This document shows positions 8,021 to 16,295 of a DNA stretch of 50,842 bases, one piece after another (positions within the stretch are counted from its first letter, which is position 1; each line of letters opens with the position of its first letter). Below the pieces are notes generated by a model. That model worked only from the letters and a program-made list of their open reading frames with translations, searched no databases and was not told the DNA's origin. This stretch comes from Acidobacteriaceae bacterium (GTDB taxonomy: Bacteria; Acidobacteriota; Terriglobia; Terriglobales; Acidobacteriaceae), in assembly GCA_003142935.1 (NCBI GenBank), contig PLOG01000188.1, positions 15,263-66,104 on the forward strand, written 5' to 3'. The translations under genes were made by a program, and so were the position numbers.

Positions 8021-8589
8021 GCCCCAAATCGGCGTCGCAGACGATCAGGCAGCCGAAGGCATCCACGCGACGTTCGAAGTCGTGTTAACCCCCTAACCCC
8101 AAGGATCGACAATGCTGAAACTGTGCGATGTTCTGGTTTTGAAGCAACAAAACGCCCCCGAAGGATAACGTCTCTTCGGAGGCCTTGTATAAGAACAAGA
8201 TAAGAACGGGGACCAGTAGCCGACGCTGGAGGTCGGTAGCGCGCGGCTACTGGTGATCCCTGCTTAAACGAAGCTAGTAGCGGCTTCCCCTTTCCACTGC
8301 TGCCTCGTGTCGCCCGGCTCTAAGAAAGTTTTCTTGCTCACTCTCTGAACCATGTTGACAATCGAAGTGTCTCCCATGTCGGAGTGGGGGTCCGTGACGG
8401 CCGTCACACTAGGTTATTTTTTGGGGGCGCAACGCTTTTAACGCGAAAAAAACCTCTAATTTGCTCTTCCGCGACGGGCCAAAACTCCTCTAACCAATTG
8501 AATCCCGCATGCAGGAATTGCCCGATTGACAAAGCCTCCTTCTCGCTCCACAATCGGAGATTCAGTCCCTGCAAGACAAGGACCCTCCT
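8021..8589. other. 569-nt intergenic region before purC
   Basis: I see no convincing gene. It holds an 11-bp perfect inverted repeat (ACCAGTAGCCG at 8212-8222, CGGCTACTGGT at 8244-8254) enclosing 21 nt that can itself pair (ACGCT/AGCG). It also holds a 14-bp palindrome GTGACGGCCGTCAC (8394-8407) followed by a T-rich stretch, and the purC promoter at its end. A 69-codon frame at 8384-8593 has unconvincing composition and overlaps the promoter. The first hairpin might end the glycosyltransferase transcript or belong to a small RNA. Confidence 0.5.
8526..8554 (+). promoter_or_regulatory. Sigma-70-type promoter for purC operon
   Basis: A consensus -35 TTGACA (8526-8531), a 17-nt spacer and a -10 CACAAT (8549-8554, 4 of 6 matches) predict transcription start near 8561. 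This gives a leader of about 29 nt with AAGGA before the GTG start of purC at 8590. It probably drives purC and the genes behind it. Confidence 0.65.
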
Positions 8590-9501
8590 GTGACCGCACT
8601 GCTCACCACGAATCTTGGCGCAACACCCCTGCTTGGACGGGGTAAAGTGCGCGATCTCTATGCTATCGGCAACTCACTGCTACTGGTGGCCACGGATCGC
8701 ATTTCGGCATTCGACCATGTGCTCGGTACCGGCATTCCGGGCAAAGGAAAAATCCTTACGCAGATTTCGTTGTTCTGGTTTGAGCTGCTCAAGGATCTTG
8801 TGCCCAACCACCTGATCACCGCACAGGTAAGCGAGTTTCCCGAGGCGTTGCGGCCTTATGCCGATCAACTGGAAGGCCGCTCCATGCTGGTGAAACGCGC
8901 GAACATGTTCCCGGTGGAGTGCGTTGCCCGCGGCTACCTCGCCGGCTCGGGATGGAAGGAGTACAAGGCCGCTGGAACCATCTGCGGCATCGCTCTTCCC
9001 GGCGGCCTGCTCGAGGGCTCGCAGCTTTTGGACGGCTCGCAGCTTCCCGAGGCCGTGTTTACGCCCGCCACCAAGAGCCAGGACGGTGCTCACGATGAGA
9101 ATATTTCTTTTAGCCAGACCGAGTCTCTGCTGGGCAAAGCCGATGCCGCCGAGCTTCGCCGCCTGACGCTCGCGCTCTACCGCAAGGCGCACCAACATGC
9201 CGCTTCCCGCGGGCTCATTTTGGCCGACACAAAATTTGAGTTTGGAAGAACCGCGGAAGGCATTATTCTGGCAGACGAGGTATTGACGCCGGACTCCTCG
9301 CGTTTCTGGGAGGCCTCGGCATGGAAGCCGGGAGGCGCGCAACCTTCCTTCGACAAGCAATACGTTCGCGATTATCTTGAATCGATCCATTGGAACAAGC
9401 AGGCGCCCGCGCCGGGTCTGCCCGGCGAAGTGGTCGAGCGGACGCAGGGCAAATATCTTGAAGCCTTTCGCCGCTTGACGGGGCGGGAATTAAGTCTTTA
9501 G
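8590..9501 (+). CDS. purC: Phosphoribosylaminoimidazole-succinocarboxamide synthase
   Basis: SAICAR synthase joins CAIR and aspartate using ATP in de novo purine synthesis. At 303 residues it belongs to the longer class resembling yeast Ade1 rather than the ~237-residue E. coli form. Family motifs are clear: GRGKVRDLYAIG for nucleotide binding, TDRISAFD, VKRANMFPVECVARGYLAGS for substrate binding, then LILADTKFEFG and DEVLTPDSSRFW near the C-terminus. The start is GTG at 8590 with AAGGA upstream; the protein begins directly with the conserved region. It leads a run of same-strand genes (cvpA, Fis-type HTH, HAD, secretin) with short gaps. Confidence 0.97.
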   Translation: MTALLTTNLGATPLLGRGKVRDLYAIGNSLLLVATDRISAFDHVLGTGIPGKGKILTQISLFWFELLKDLVPNHLITAQVSEFPEALRPYADQLEGRSMLVKRANMFPVECVARGYLAGSGWKEYKAAGTICGIALPGGLLEGSQLLDGSQLPEAVFTPATKSQDGAHDENISFSQTESLLGKADAAELRRLTLALYRKAHQHAASRGLILADTKFEFGRTAEGIILADEVLTPDSSRFWEASAWKPGGAQPSFDKQYVRDYLESIHWNKQAPAPGLPGEVVERTQGKYLEAFRRLTGRELSL

Positions 9502-9520
9502 CAGAAAGCCGGAGTGCAAA

Positions 9521-10060
9521 ATGACCTGGGTCGATTGGGCCATAGTAATCGTGCTGGCAACATCGGTGATCGGGGGACTCACGCAGGGTCTCTTTCGCTC
9601 ACTATGCTCTCTGTGCGGCCTGTTCTTCGGCCTGGTAATCGCTGCCTGGAACTACGGGCGCGTCGCGGCCTTTCTGCGCCCGGCGATCAAGATCGATGCC
9701 ATTGCCGATGCTATCGGATTCCTGCTGATCGCGCTGCTGGTGATGGCGATTGCAAATATTGTTGGCGCCGCTTTTTCAAGAATGATTCATCGTATGGGAC
9801 TGGGCTGCCTCGACAGGCTTGCCGGGGGCGTCTTCGGATTTTTGCAGGGTGCGCTGCTGGTTACAATCTTCATTCTAGTGGTTGTGGCCTTCTTTCCAAA
9901 GGCGCAATGGCTCGCGGCTGGACGGCTGCCTAAATTGTTTTTCGGCGTCTGTCACCTGAGCGCGCGCGTGAGCCCCGAAGATTTATCCAACCGTGTGCGC
10001 GAAGGATTGCTTATGATGGAAGAACACGCGCCTGAATGGATGCACCCACCACCCAGCTAA
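9521..10060 (+). CDS. cvpA: CvpA-family inner-membrane protein
   Basis: A 179-residue protein with four hydrophobic segments at about residues 5-22, 28-44, 64-86 and 104-125, matching the CvpA fold. The opening MTWVDWAIVIVL and the GLTQGLFRS and GGVFGFLQGALLV stretches are typical. CvpA proteins are linked to colicin V production and envelope homeostasis in enterobacteria and often lie beside purine genes, as here, 19 nt after purC. The molecular function is unclear even in the family. GGAG precedes the ATG. The C-terminal part is cytoplasmic and rather divergent. Confidence 0.88.
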   Translation: MTWVDWAIVIVLATSVIGGLTQGLFRSLCSLCGLFFGLVIAAWNYGRVAAFLRPAIKIDAIADAIGFLLIALLVMAIANIVGAAFSRMIHRMGLGCLDRLAGGVFGFLQGALLVTIFILVVVAFFPKAQWLAAGRLPKLFFGVCHLSARVSPEDLSNRVREGLLMMEEHAPEWMHPPPS

Positions 10061-10105
10061 GTTTGATATAAACTATGGCGAGGCGTAAAAGATCAGATCC
10101 AGATA

Positions 10106-10414
10106 ATGAAGATTCAAGGGGCAGACGTGAGACGAGAACTGGACAGCCTGGTAACGCAAATGCACTCCACCGGCATTCCCTACGAGGAGGCCGTGCGCGA
10201 GTTTAAGAGACAGTATCTGCGCGAAGTGCTATTGAAGCACCGGGGCAACCAGTGCAAGGCCGCGGAAGAGCTTGGGATGCACCGCAATACGCTGAGCCGC
10301 GCCATGTCGGAGTTGGATCTGCAACTGGCAGAGGTGCGCACCGAGCTCAAGCGTCCGCCGCGCAGCGAACGTCCTGTATTCAGCGCCCTCCGCCAGGGAT
10401 ACCGCCAGGGATGA
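10106..10414 (+). CDS. Fis-type helix-turn-helix protein
   Basis: A 102-residue protein. Residues about 28-72 match the Fis/NtrC C-terminal DNA-binding helix-turn-helix: FKRQYLREVLLKHRGNQCKA, then AEELGMHRNTLSRAMSEL. There is no sigma-54 AAA+ domain or receiver, so this is a free-standing DNA-binding module, with an N-terminal helix that may dimerise it as in Fis. It lies 45 nt after cvpA and its TGA overlaps the ATG of the HAD gene (ATGA), so it is cotranscribed with a phosphatase and a secretin. Targets are unknown. Confidence 0.85.
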   Translation: MKIQGADVRRELDSLVTQMHSTGIPYEEAVREFKRQYLREVLLKHRGNQCKAAEELGMHRNTLSRAMSELDLQLAEVRTELKRPPRSERPVFSALRQGYRQG

Positions 10415-11199
10415 AGCTTGGGCCTGGGCCGACGGGCGCGCGTCAACCAAACATGCTGATAAACCAACAGAGCCCAGCGAGCCAGGAAGCGCGTGTCGCC
10501 ATCGAACCGGGTTTTTCCTGGGATGCGCAGCATGCGTATTTATTCGATATTGACGGCACGCTGCTGCGCAGCCGCGACCGTGTCCACTTCAACTCCTTCG
10601 CCTCCAGCGTGCAGCGCGTAACCGGGTTCGAGATCACGCTGGCGGGCATTCTTCTCCACGGCGCCACCGATACCGCCATTCTCCGCGAAGCCTGTCTGCA
10701 AGCCGGCATTCCCGCTGAAGTGATGGAGCAGCGCACCGAGGCCATCCTGGAAGCGATGCGCAATGCCGTTGCCGAACAGCGCTTTCGGTTGGACCTGGTC
10801 CGCATGCCCGGCGTCGAAAAGGTGTTGCATTACCTGGCCGGCAAGGGCGCGCTTCTGGGCGTGGCCACTGGCAACCTCGAAGCCATCGGCTGGATCAAGA
10901 TCGAGCAGGCCGGCCTCCGCGAGTGGTTCCGCTTTGGCGGATTCAGCGATCACTTCTCCATTCGCCCTGAGATTATTGGCCATGCCGCCAGAAAAGCGCG
11001 GGAGCTGGCCGGCAAGGAAGCCACTGTGTGCGTGGTTGGCGACACACCCCGCGACATCGAGGCGGCGCGGGCCAACTTCCTCCCCGTCATTGCCGTTGCC
11101 ACCGGCAAATACAGCTTCGACGAGTTGCAGAAGCTGCAGCCTGAGGCGTGCGCCTCCTCGCTGGCCGACCTGCTCGCGCTCACGCGGACGGCGTCGTGA
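10411..11199 (+). CDS. HAD phosphatase, phosphoglycolate phosphatase-like
   Basis: A haloacid dehalogenase phosphatase with motif I YLFDIDGTLLRSRD (nucleophile Asp, general acid two residues on), a C1 helical cap (GILLHGATDTAILREACLQA), motif II in GVATGNLEAIG, motif III Lys in the RPEIIGHAARKAREL area and motif IV VVGDTPRDIEAA. This resembles Gph/PGPase, but the substrate is unproven. I chose the ATG at 10411 because it overlaps the preceding stop (ATGA) and follows CCAGGG; it gives 262 residues. An ATG at 10453 (248 residues) is possible. The stop overlaps the secretin start by 1 nt. Confidence 0.85.
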   Translation: MKLGPGPTGARQPNMLINQQSPASQEARVAIEPGFSWDAQHAYLFDIDGTLLRSRDRVHFNSFASSVQRVTGFEITLAGILLHGATDTAILREACLQAGIPAEVMEQRTEAILEAMRNAVAEQRFRLDLVRMPGVEKVLHYLAGKGALLGVATGNLEAIGWIKIEQAGLREWFRFGGFSDHFSIRPEIIGHAARKARELAGKEATVCVVGDTPRDIEAARANFLPVIAVATGKYSFDELQKLQPEACASSLADLLALTRTAS

Positions 11200-13118
11200 T
11201 GCCACAAAACTCCAGCGCGCGGTCATGGGCGGGTCAGGCATGCGTATCGGCACTTCTCGCTTTCGCTCCAATCCTCTCGCAAGCTCAGGCCGCGCCCCAG
11301 AATCCGCCATCGCCCCAAGCGGCGGCCAGTCCAACCAAACAGCCGCGCGAAAGCGATCGGCGCCGCGCGGCCAAGCTCTATCTCGCCGCCGGCAAGCTCT
11401 TCATGGACGAACATTTTGAAGATGCGCTGCACGCGTATGAACAGGCCGCCAAGCTCGACCCCGAAAATGTAAATTTCCGCCTGGCAGCCGATGTTGCCCG
11501 CAGCCACGCCGTAACGGCGCTGATTCAATCGGCGGCCAAATCCCGCCTGCGCGGCGATCAGGCGGGCGCCCGCGACGCGCTGGCTCGCGCTCTCGAACTC
11601 GATCCCGGAAACGTCGAAGCCACGCAGCATCTCTACGAACTCGGCGACGAAGCCGCAAGCGGGCAGCCCACTTCGCTCTATGAGCACACGTCTACCACCG
11701 TCGGCGATGTGGTGCAGCTTGCGCCGCAAGCGGGATTGCACAGCTTCCACCTCCATGCCGGCGAGCGCCAGATCGTTCAGCAGGTTTTCAAGGCCTTCGG
11801 CATCGATGCCACAACCGACGACAGCATCGAATCCACGCAGGTCCGGTTCGACATCGACGACGCGAACTTCGACGGCACCGCGCGAGCCCTGGCCCTGGCC
11901 ACCAACAGCTTCTTCGTTCCGCTCGATGCTCACCACGTGCTGGCGGCGCGCGACACCAGGACCAACCGCCAGCAGTTCACGCGACTGGAGATGGAGACCG
12001 TCTATCTCTCCGGCATGAAACCCGAGGAGATGACCGAGGTGAGCAACCTGGCCAAGCAGGTCTTCGGATTTCAGCAAGCCCAACTGATGGCCTCAACCGG
12101 CACCATCACCATCCGCGCTCCGCGGGATACGATGGAAGCCTTCAACTCCACCCTCCGCGAGCTGATCGACGGCCACAGCCAGGTGCTGCTCGATGTGCGG
12201 CTGATTCAGATAGCGCACACCAGCGAACACAACACCGGCGTCACGCCGCCACAGACCTTTTCCGCGTTCAACGTCTATGCCGAGGAGCAATCCCTTCTCA
12301 ACACAAACCAGTCTCTTGTCCAGCAGATCGTCTCTTCGGGCCTCGCTGCTCCCGGCGACACGCTTGCAATTCTGGGCATTCTGCTTGCTTCCGGCCAGGT
12401 TTCCAGTTCCCTTTTCTCGAATGGGGTCGCTCTTTTTGGAGGCGGTCTCACTGCATCCGCGCTCTCTCCCGGCGGCGCCACGGCGAACTTCAACCTGAAC
12501 TCCTCCGACTCGCGCGAGCTCGACCAGATTCAGTTGCGGGTGGCCGACGGCGAACCCGGAACCCTGAAGGAAGGCGAGCGCTATCCAATCCAAACGTCCT
12601 CGTTCTCAAGTCTGTCAGCAAGCATTCCCAATATTCCGGGACTGACTGGGGCTGGAGCCTCCGGCAGCCTCTCGTCGCTGCTCTCATCGCTTCAGGGCGG
12701 AGTGCCCTCGGTTCCGCAGGTCGAATATCAGGACCTGGGCCTGACGCTGAAAGCGACCGCCAACGTGATGCGCGACAACGATGTTGCGCTCACCATCGAC
12801 ATGAAGATTACCGCGCTCGCGGGAACCTCCATTAACGGCAATCCGATCCTCGACAACCGCGCTTACTCCGGCGTGGTCACCATCAAGGAGGGCTCGGCAG
12901 TCGTGGTCGCCAGCGAACTGGACAAATCGGAAAGCCGCAACATCAGCGGAACCCCTGGCCTCAGCGAGATTCCCGGCCTCAACAACATCACCGATAAAGA
13001 TGTTCAGAAGAATTACGCCACTCTGCTGATCGTCATCACGCCGCATGTGATTCGCGGAACGCAGGCCAGCGGGCACACGCCGATGATGCGTGTAGAGCGG
13101 GGCACGGCGCCGCAATAG
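11199..13118 (+). CDS. TPR-containing secretin-family outer-membrane protein (GspD/PilQ-like)
   Basis: A 639-residue exported protein. Residues 10-30 form a signal peptide (ACVSALLAFAPILSQAQA). Residues ~50-150 contain tetratricopeptide-like repeats (AYEQAAKLDPENVNFRLAAD and ALARALELDPGNVEATQHLY). A secretin N-domain follows (RFDIDDANFDGTARALALAT and GTITIRAPRDTMEAFNSTLR). The C-terminal secretin barrel has LDVRLIQIAH, PQVEYQDLGLTLKATANVMR, ISGTPGLSEIPGL and YATLLIVITPHVI. Secretins form the outer-membrane channel of type II secretion or type IV pili. No GspE/PilB or inner-membrane partner lies in the window, so the machine is unknown. It is the last gene of the run starting at purC, joined TGATG to the HAD gene. 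The TPR-secretin arrangement seems common in acidobacteria from memory. Confidence 0.88.
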   Translation: MPQNSSARSWAGQACVSALLAFAPILSQAQAAPQNPPSPQAAASPTKQPRESDRRRAAKLYLAAGKLFMDEHFEDALHAYEQAAKLDPENVNFRLAADVARSHAVTALIQSAAKSRLRGDQAGARDALARALELDPGNVEATQHLYELGDEAASGQPTSLYEHTSTTVGDVVQLAPQAGLHSFHLHAGERQIVQQVFKAFGIDATTDDSIESTQVRFDIDDANFDGTARALALATNSFFVPLDAHHVLAARDTRTNRQQFTRLEMETVYLSGMKPEEMTEVSNLAKQVFGFQQAQLMASTGTITIRAPRDTMEAFNSTLRELIDGHSQVLLDVRLIQIAHTSEHNTGVTPPQTFSAFNVYAEEQSLLNTNQSLVQQIVSSGLAAPGDTLAILGILLASGQVSSSLFSNGVALFGGGLTASALSPGGATANFNLNSSDSRELDQIQLRVADGEPGTLKEGERYPIQTSSFSSLSASIPNIPGLTGAGASGSLSSLLSSLQGGVPSVPQVEYQDLGLTLKATANVMRDNDVALTIDMKITALAGTSINGNPILDNRAYSGVVTIKEGSAVVVASELDKSESRNISGTPGLSEIPGLNNITDKDVQKNYATLLIVITPHVIRGTQASGHTPMMRVERGTAPQ

Positions 13119-13154
13119 AGCGGCTTTTGAATCTGTTGGAAAAATCGAAGGCGG

Positions 13155-13400
13155 GCAGGGTTTTGAAAGGGCAAGACCGGGGTACCCGGGTACCGGGTGC
13201 CGGGGTGCCCCTTGGGCCGGGTCGGGTCGTCGTGCCGAAATTGTCCCGGAATCGACGTGGGCTCTATAGGCTGCGGAAAAACTCGATTTTGACACAAAAC
13301 CTCAAGGCTTTGTATCAGGGCACGACTTCAGTCGTGCCGCAAATGTCGCAAAATGAACCTGGGCTTTAGCCCCTGCAAAACTTCATTTCGCGCCAAAACA
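13155..13400. repeat. Two degenerate copies of a two-hairpin intergenic repeat
   Basis: Between convergent genes, 13230-13300 and 13331-13399 align as degenerate direct copies: both read GTCGTGCCG, then a variable stretch, GTGGGCT or CTGGGCTTTAGCCCC, a GCGGAAAAAC or TGCAAAAC segment, and end in CACAAAAC or CCAAAAC. The second copy forms hairpins GGCACGAC-TTCA-GTCGTGCC (13319-13338) and GGGC-TTTA-GCCC (13361-13372). The leading TTTTGAAAGGGCA at about 13160 also precedes the related copies at 45781-45890. Confidence 0.65.
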
Positions 13401-13529
13401 AAATTCTGGCCTTTTTCCGTAGCCTCTTTGGCCACCAAGGGAAAGCTTCCTGAGCTTCTTACCAACTTCGGAACAGTTTTTCAGCGATTGCCCAAGCATC
13501 GAGCGGCAAACCCATCCAAGCTCGTGCGA

Positions 13530-13565
13530 TCTCATCCTTGCGCCGAAAAAGACGCAAGGATGAGA
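13530..13565. terminator. Long hairpin between convergent genes, likely bidirectional stop
   Basis: TCTCATCCTTGCG (13530-13542) pairs perfectly with CGCAAGGATGAGA (13553-13565) over a 10-nt A-rich loop. It lies 17 nt from the 3' end of the DsbA-like gene on the minus strand and downstream of the secretin. No T-run is attached, so efficiency as an intrinsic terminator is uncertain. Confidence 0.55.
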
Positions 13566-13582
13566 CGCGATCTGCCGAAGAT

Positions 13583-14572
13583 CTACAGCGTTATGCCGTC
13601 CATTTTGGCCTGGTACTCAACGATCTTCTTTAAAATCTCGTACGGCACATTGGCGGGCACCGAGCGGCCGTTGATGACCACTATTGGAACCTGCTTAATG
13701 CCCAGGTCCACAGCCAGCTTCACCGTAGCATCCACGGATTCCTTGGTCGCCGGAGTTGCCGCGCAGGCTGCGACCTTCCCCGGATCCAGCCCGGCCTTGG
13801 TCACCGCACTATTTAAGGTCAGCGTCGCGCCGTCGGCAGTCGCCAGGCCATCCTGACCGTCAAACACCGCCGCTGCAAACTGGAAGAACGCGGTGCTCCC
13901 GCCCAGACTCGCCACGCACACGCCGTAGGACGCGGCCGTCACAGACTGCGGATGAATCGAGGCAATCGGATCGTTCTCAAAAACGATGCGGGCCTTGGGA
14001 AAATCCACCGCGAGCTTGTCCATGTTGGCCTGCGCCTCCTTGCAATGGGGGCATTGGAAATCGGCGAACTCAACCATCTCCAGGTCCTTGGACGCTGCTC
14101 CGCGATACGGACCGGCTGCCTGCTGCTGCAACTGTGCGCGAAAATCGGCAAACGGCTTCTCTCCAAACGCGACAATATCGTCCGCGGCAATGATGTGTTT
14201 GCCATCGGGAAGGGCAAAGAACTGGAGCACAGCGGGTTTCTCCTTGCCGGTCTTGTCGCCCACCAGAATGAGCACCTTGCTGATCCCTTCCACCGGCGTC
14301 TTGAGAATCGCCTGCACCTGCCAGATGCGGCTATCCTCGTAGCCCCAACTGGCCGTAAGGAAGGCATCGACGGTCTCCTTCGTTGGCGAGGAAGCGGTAA
14401 AGTTCTTGGGATCTGGCTTCGGAAATACGGGCGCAGCGGCAGGAGCCGGCGCTGCAAGAGTCGTCGCAGCCGGCGCGGCCGGAACCTGGGTCTGCGCGGA
14501 CGCCTGCATCAAAGGTAGGGACAATGCAACCAGCACAGCAGTGCCGGCAAAATGAATGGACGGACGAATCAA
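13583..14572 (-). CDS. DsbA-like thioredoxin-fold protein, exported
   Basis: A 329-residue protein with an N-terminal signal peptide (VLVALSLPLMQASAQ, cleaved near residue 27) and a low-complexity Ala/Pro linker to about residue 50. A thioredoxin fold follows, whose active site is the CPHC in FADFQCPHCKEA, near residue 178. CPHC is the classic DsbA motif for oxidising periplasmic thiols. The C-terminal IKQVPIVVINGRSVPANVP supplies the cis-Pro loop (QVP). A region of ~110 residues between linker and CPHC (KETVDAFLTASWGYED, QVQAILKTPVEGISKV) is an extra domain before the DsbA fold. The start is TTG with a strong AAGGAG upstream. A DsbD-like reductase gene is at 43.1-45.2 kb. Confidence 0.88.
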   Translation of the reverse strand: MIRPSIHFAGTAVLVALSLPLMQASAQTQVPAAPAATTLAAPAPAAAPVFPKPDPKNFTASSPTKETVDAFLTASWGYEDSRIWQVQAILKTPVEGISKVLILVGDKTGKEKPAVLQFFALPDGKHIIAADDIVAFGEKPFADFRAQLQQQAAGPYRGAASKDLEMVEFADFQCPHCKEAQANMDKLAVDFPKARIVFENDPIASIHPQSVTAASYGVCVASLGGSTAFFQFAAAVFDGQDGLATADGATLTLNSAVTKAGLDPGKVAACAATPATKESVDATVKLAVDLGIKQVPIVVINGRSVPANVPYEILKKIVEYQAKMDGITL

Positions 14573-14614
14573 GCTATTTCTCCTTATTTCGCGGAAATCT
14601 TCCTAGACACTAGC

Positions 14615-16258
14615 TTATACCTCGACTTTGACGGCGATGGGGAATCTGCGGCCCATACCAAAGGACTTGGGAGTCACTTTCAGCACCGGAGCGGCTTGCT
14701 GGCGCTTGTACTCGGATCGCTCCACCAGCCGCACCACCTGTTGGACGAGGGGCAATGGAAATCGGTTTGCTTCCGCAATGCGTTCGGGGGTTTCGTAGCG
14801 CTCCACGTAGGCCTCCAGAATCGGGTCCAGCACTTCGTAGGGGGGCAGCGAGTCGGTATCCTTCTGGTCCGGCCTCAGCTCCGCCGAGGGGGGCTTTTCC
14901 AGGATCGCCCCCGGAATCAGCTCGCGGTCGCGGTTCAGCCAATGGCAAACCGCATACACCCGCGTCTTCACCAGGTCGCCAATCACCGCCAGCGCGCCCA
15001 CCATATCCCCGTAGAGCGTGCAGTAGCCCACTGCCATCTCCGACTTGTTCCCCGTGGTCAGCACCAGCGCCGAAAACTTGTTCGAAAGCGCCATCAGCAG
15101 CGTCCCGCGAATGCGCGACTGGATGTTCTCCTCGGTCGTATCCACCTTCATGCCGGCAAACTGCGGTTCAAGCGCATGAGTAAACTCCCCGAACAGCCCA
15201 CTGATTCCGATCACCTCAAACCGGATGCCCAGGTTGGCTGCCAGCTTGCGGCTGTCGTCGATCGAACCCTGCGAGGAATACGGGCTGGGCATGCCCACGG
15301 CGATCACGTTTTCCGCGCCCAGGGCTTCCGTCGCTATACATGCGACCAGCGCCGAATCGATGCCCCCGCTCAGGCCAACCAGCGCCTTGCGGAAGCCGCA
15401 CTTGCGCACGTAATCGCGCGTTCCCAGCACCAGCGCGCCGTAGGCGGCCGCGGTATCGTCATCCTCCGGCGCCGGCATCACCGGCGCTGCAAATGGATCC
15501 AGCACAATCAAATCCTCTTCGAAGGAGGCGGCTTGCGCAATCAATTCTCCGCGCGCATTCAATGCCAGCGAGGAGCCGTCGAAGATAAGGCTGTCGTTGC
15601 CGCCCACCTGGTTCGACATCAGCACCGGCACGCCGTCGCGCCGCGCAATGGCCGCCAGCATCTCGCGCCGCATCGCGCGCTTGGAGTGCCAGAAGGGCGA
15701 CGAGGACAAATTGATATGCACGTCGGGATGCTGGCGCATCAGCTCTTCCATCGGATCTACCGTGTAGAGCCGGCTCGGCCAGAAGTTCTTGTCGTTCCAG
15801 GCATCCTCGCAGATGGTGATGGCCAGCCGCACGCCGTCCAACTCCACCACTTGCTGCGCCCGCGCCGGCGCAAAGTAGCGCTGCTCATCGAAGACATCGT
15901 AAAACGGCAGCAACCGCTTGTGCTGCTCCAGCAGTAGACGCCCCCCGTCCAGCAGCACAGCGGCGTTCACGGCTGGCTTGCCGCGGTCGCCGTCAGCCGC
16001 AAGCGCCACCCCCGCCAGCACCGCGGTCGATAACCCGCTTGTGGCAGCGGCCAGTTCATCCACAGCCGAGCGGCAGCGGGCAAGAAAGCTCGGTTTTTCA
16101 AGGAAGTCGGCGGGAGGGTAGCCGCAGATCGCCAGTTCTGAAAACACGGCAAGCCTGGCGCCCAAAGCAGCGGCGCGGCTGCTGGCAGTAACGATCTTGT
16201 CAAGATTTCCGGTAAAGTCTCCGACCGTCGGATCAATCTGGACCAGTGCAATCTTCAC
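14615..16258 (-). CDS. nadE: Glutamine-dependent NAD+ synthetase
   Basis: The final step of NAD synthesis: amidation of nicotinate adenine dinucleotide with glutamine and ATP. At 547 residues it has two domains. The nitrilase-type glutaminase (residues 1 to ~250) starts MKIALVQIDPTVGDFTGN and carries the catalytic Cys at about residue 150 in ITICEDAWND, with Glu (FSELAICGYPP) and Lys partners. The synthetase domain has the PP-loop SGGIDSALV at about residue 293 and TTGNKSEMAVGY. The start is GTG at 16258. TACACT ends 6 nt before it and no Shine-Dalgarno is seen, suggesting a leaderless transcript. nadK is at 30.1-31.0 kb. Confidence 0.96.
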   Translation of the reverse strand: MKIALVQIDPTVGDFTGNLDKIVTASSRAAALGARLAVFSELAICGYPPADFLEKPSFLARCRSAVDELAAATSGLSTAVLAGVALAADGDRGKPAVNAAVLLDGGRLLLEQHKRLLPFYDVFDEQRYFAPARAQQVVELDGVRLAITICEDAWNDKNFWPSRLYTVDPMEELMRQHPDVHINLSSSPFWHSKRAMRREMLAAIARRDGVPVLMSNQVGGNDSLIFDGSSLALNARGELIAQAASFEEDLIVLDPFAAPVMPAPEDDDTAAAYGALVLGTRDYVRKCGFRKALVGLSGGIDSALVACIATEALGAENVIAVGMPSPYSSQGSIDDSRKLAANLGIRFEVIGISGLFGEFTHALEPQFAGMKVDTTEENIQSRIRGTLLMALSNKFSALVLTTGNKSEMAVGYCTLYGDMVGALAVIGDLVKTRVYAVCHWLNRDRELIPGAILEKPPSAELRPDQKDTDSLPPYEVLDPILEAYVERYETPERIAEANRFPLPLVQQVVRLVERSEYKRQQAAPVLKVTPKSFGMGRRFPIAVKVEV

Positions 16259-16264
16259 ACTCTA

Positions 16265-16270
16265 AGTGTA
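16265..16270 (-). promoter_or_regulatory. -10 box TACACT of nadE, likely leaderless start
   Basis: On the minus strand TACACT ends 6 nt before the nadE GTG (16258). With a -10 box there, transcription would start at or next to the start codon. Similar boxes precede nadK, the rhodanese gene and others in this window. Confidence 0.45.
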
Positions 16271-16273
16271 AAG

Positions 16274-16294
16274 GCTGAAAGCTGAGAGCTGTCC
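16274..16294. repeat. Short GCTGARA heptamer array
   Basis: GCTGAAA, GCTGAGA and GCTGTCC are three adjoining 7-mers immediately beyond the stop of the sugar transferase gene (16296-16298). They relate to the GCTAGRA array at 1644-1678. Confidence 0.6.
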
Positions 16295-16295
16295 T

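Noticed and set aside
8355-8383. Second TTGACA promoter before purC
   Set aside because: TTGACA at 8355 lacks any acceptable -10 box at 16-18 nt spacing.
8384-8593. 69-codon frame in the purC upstream region
   Set aside because: Composition is unlike the neighbouring genes and it contains the purC promoter and ribosome-binding site; no motif is seen.
14552-15937. 461-codon frame opposite nadE
   Set aside because: Entirely antisense to a complete nadE with all catalytic motifs; a His/Arg-rich shadow.
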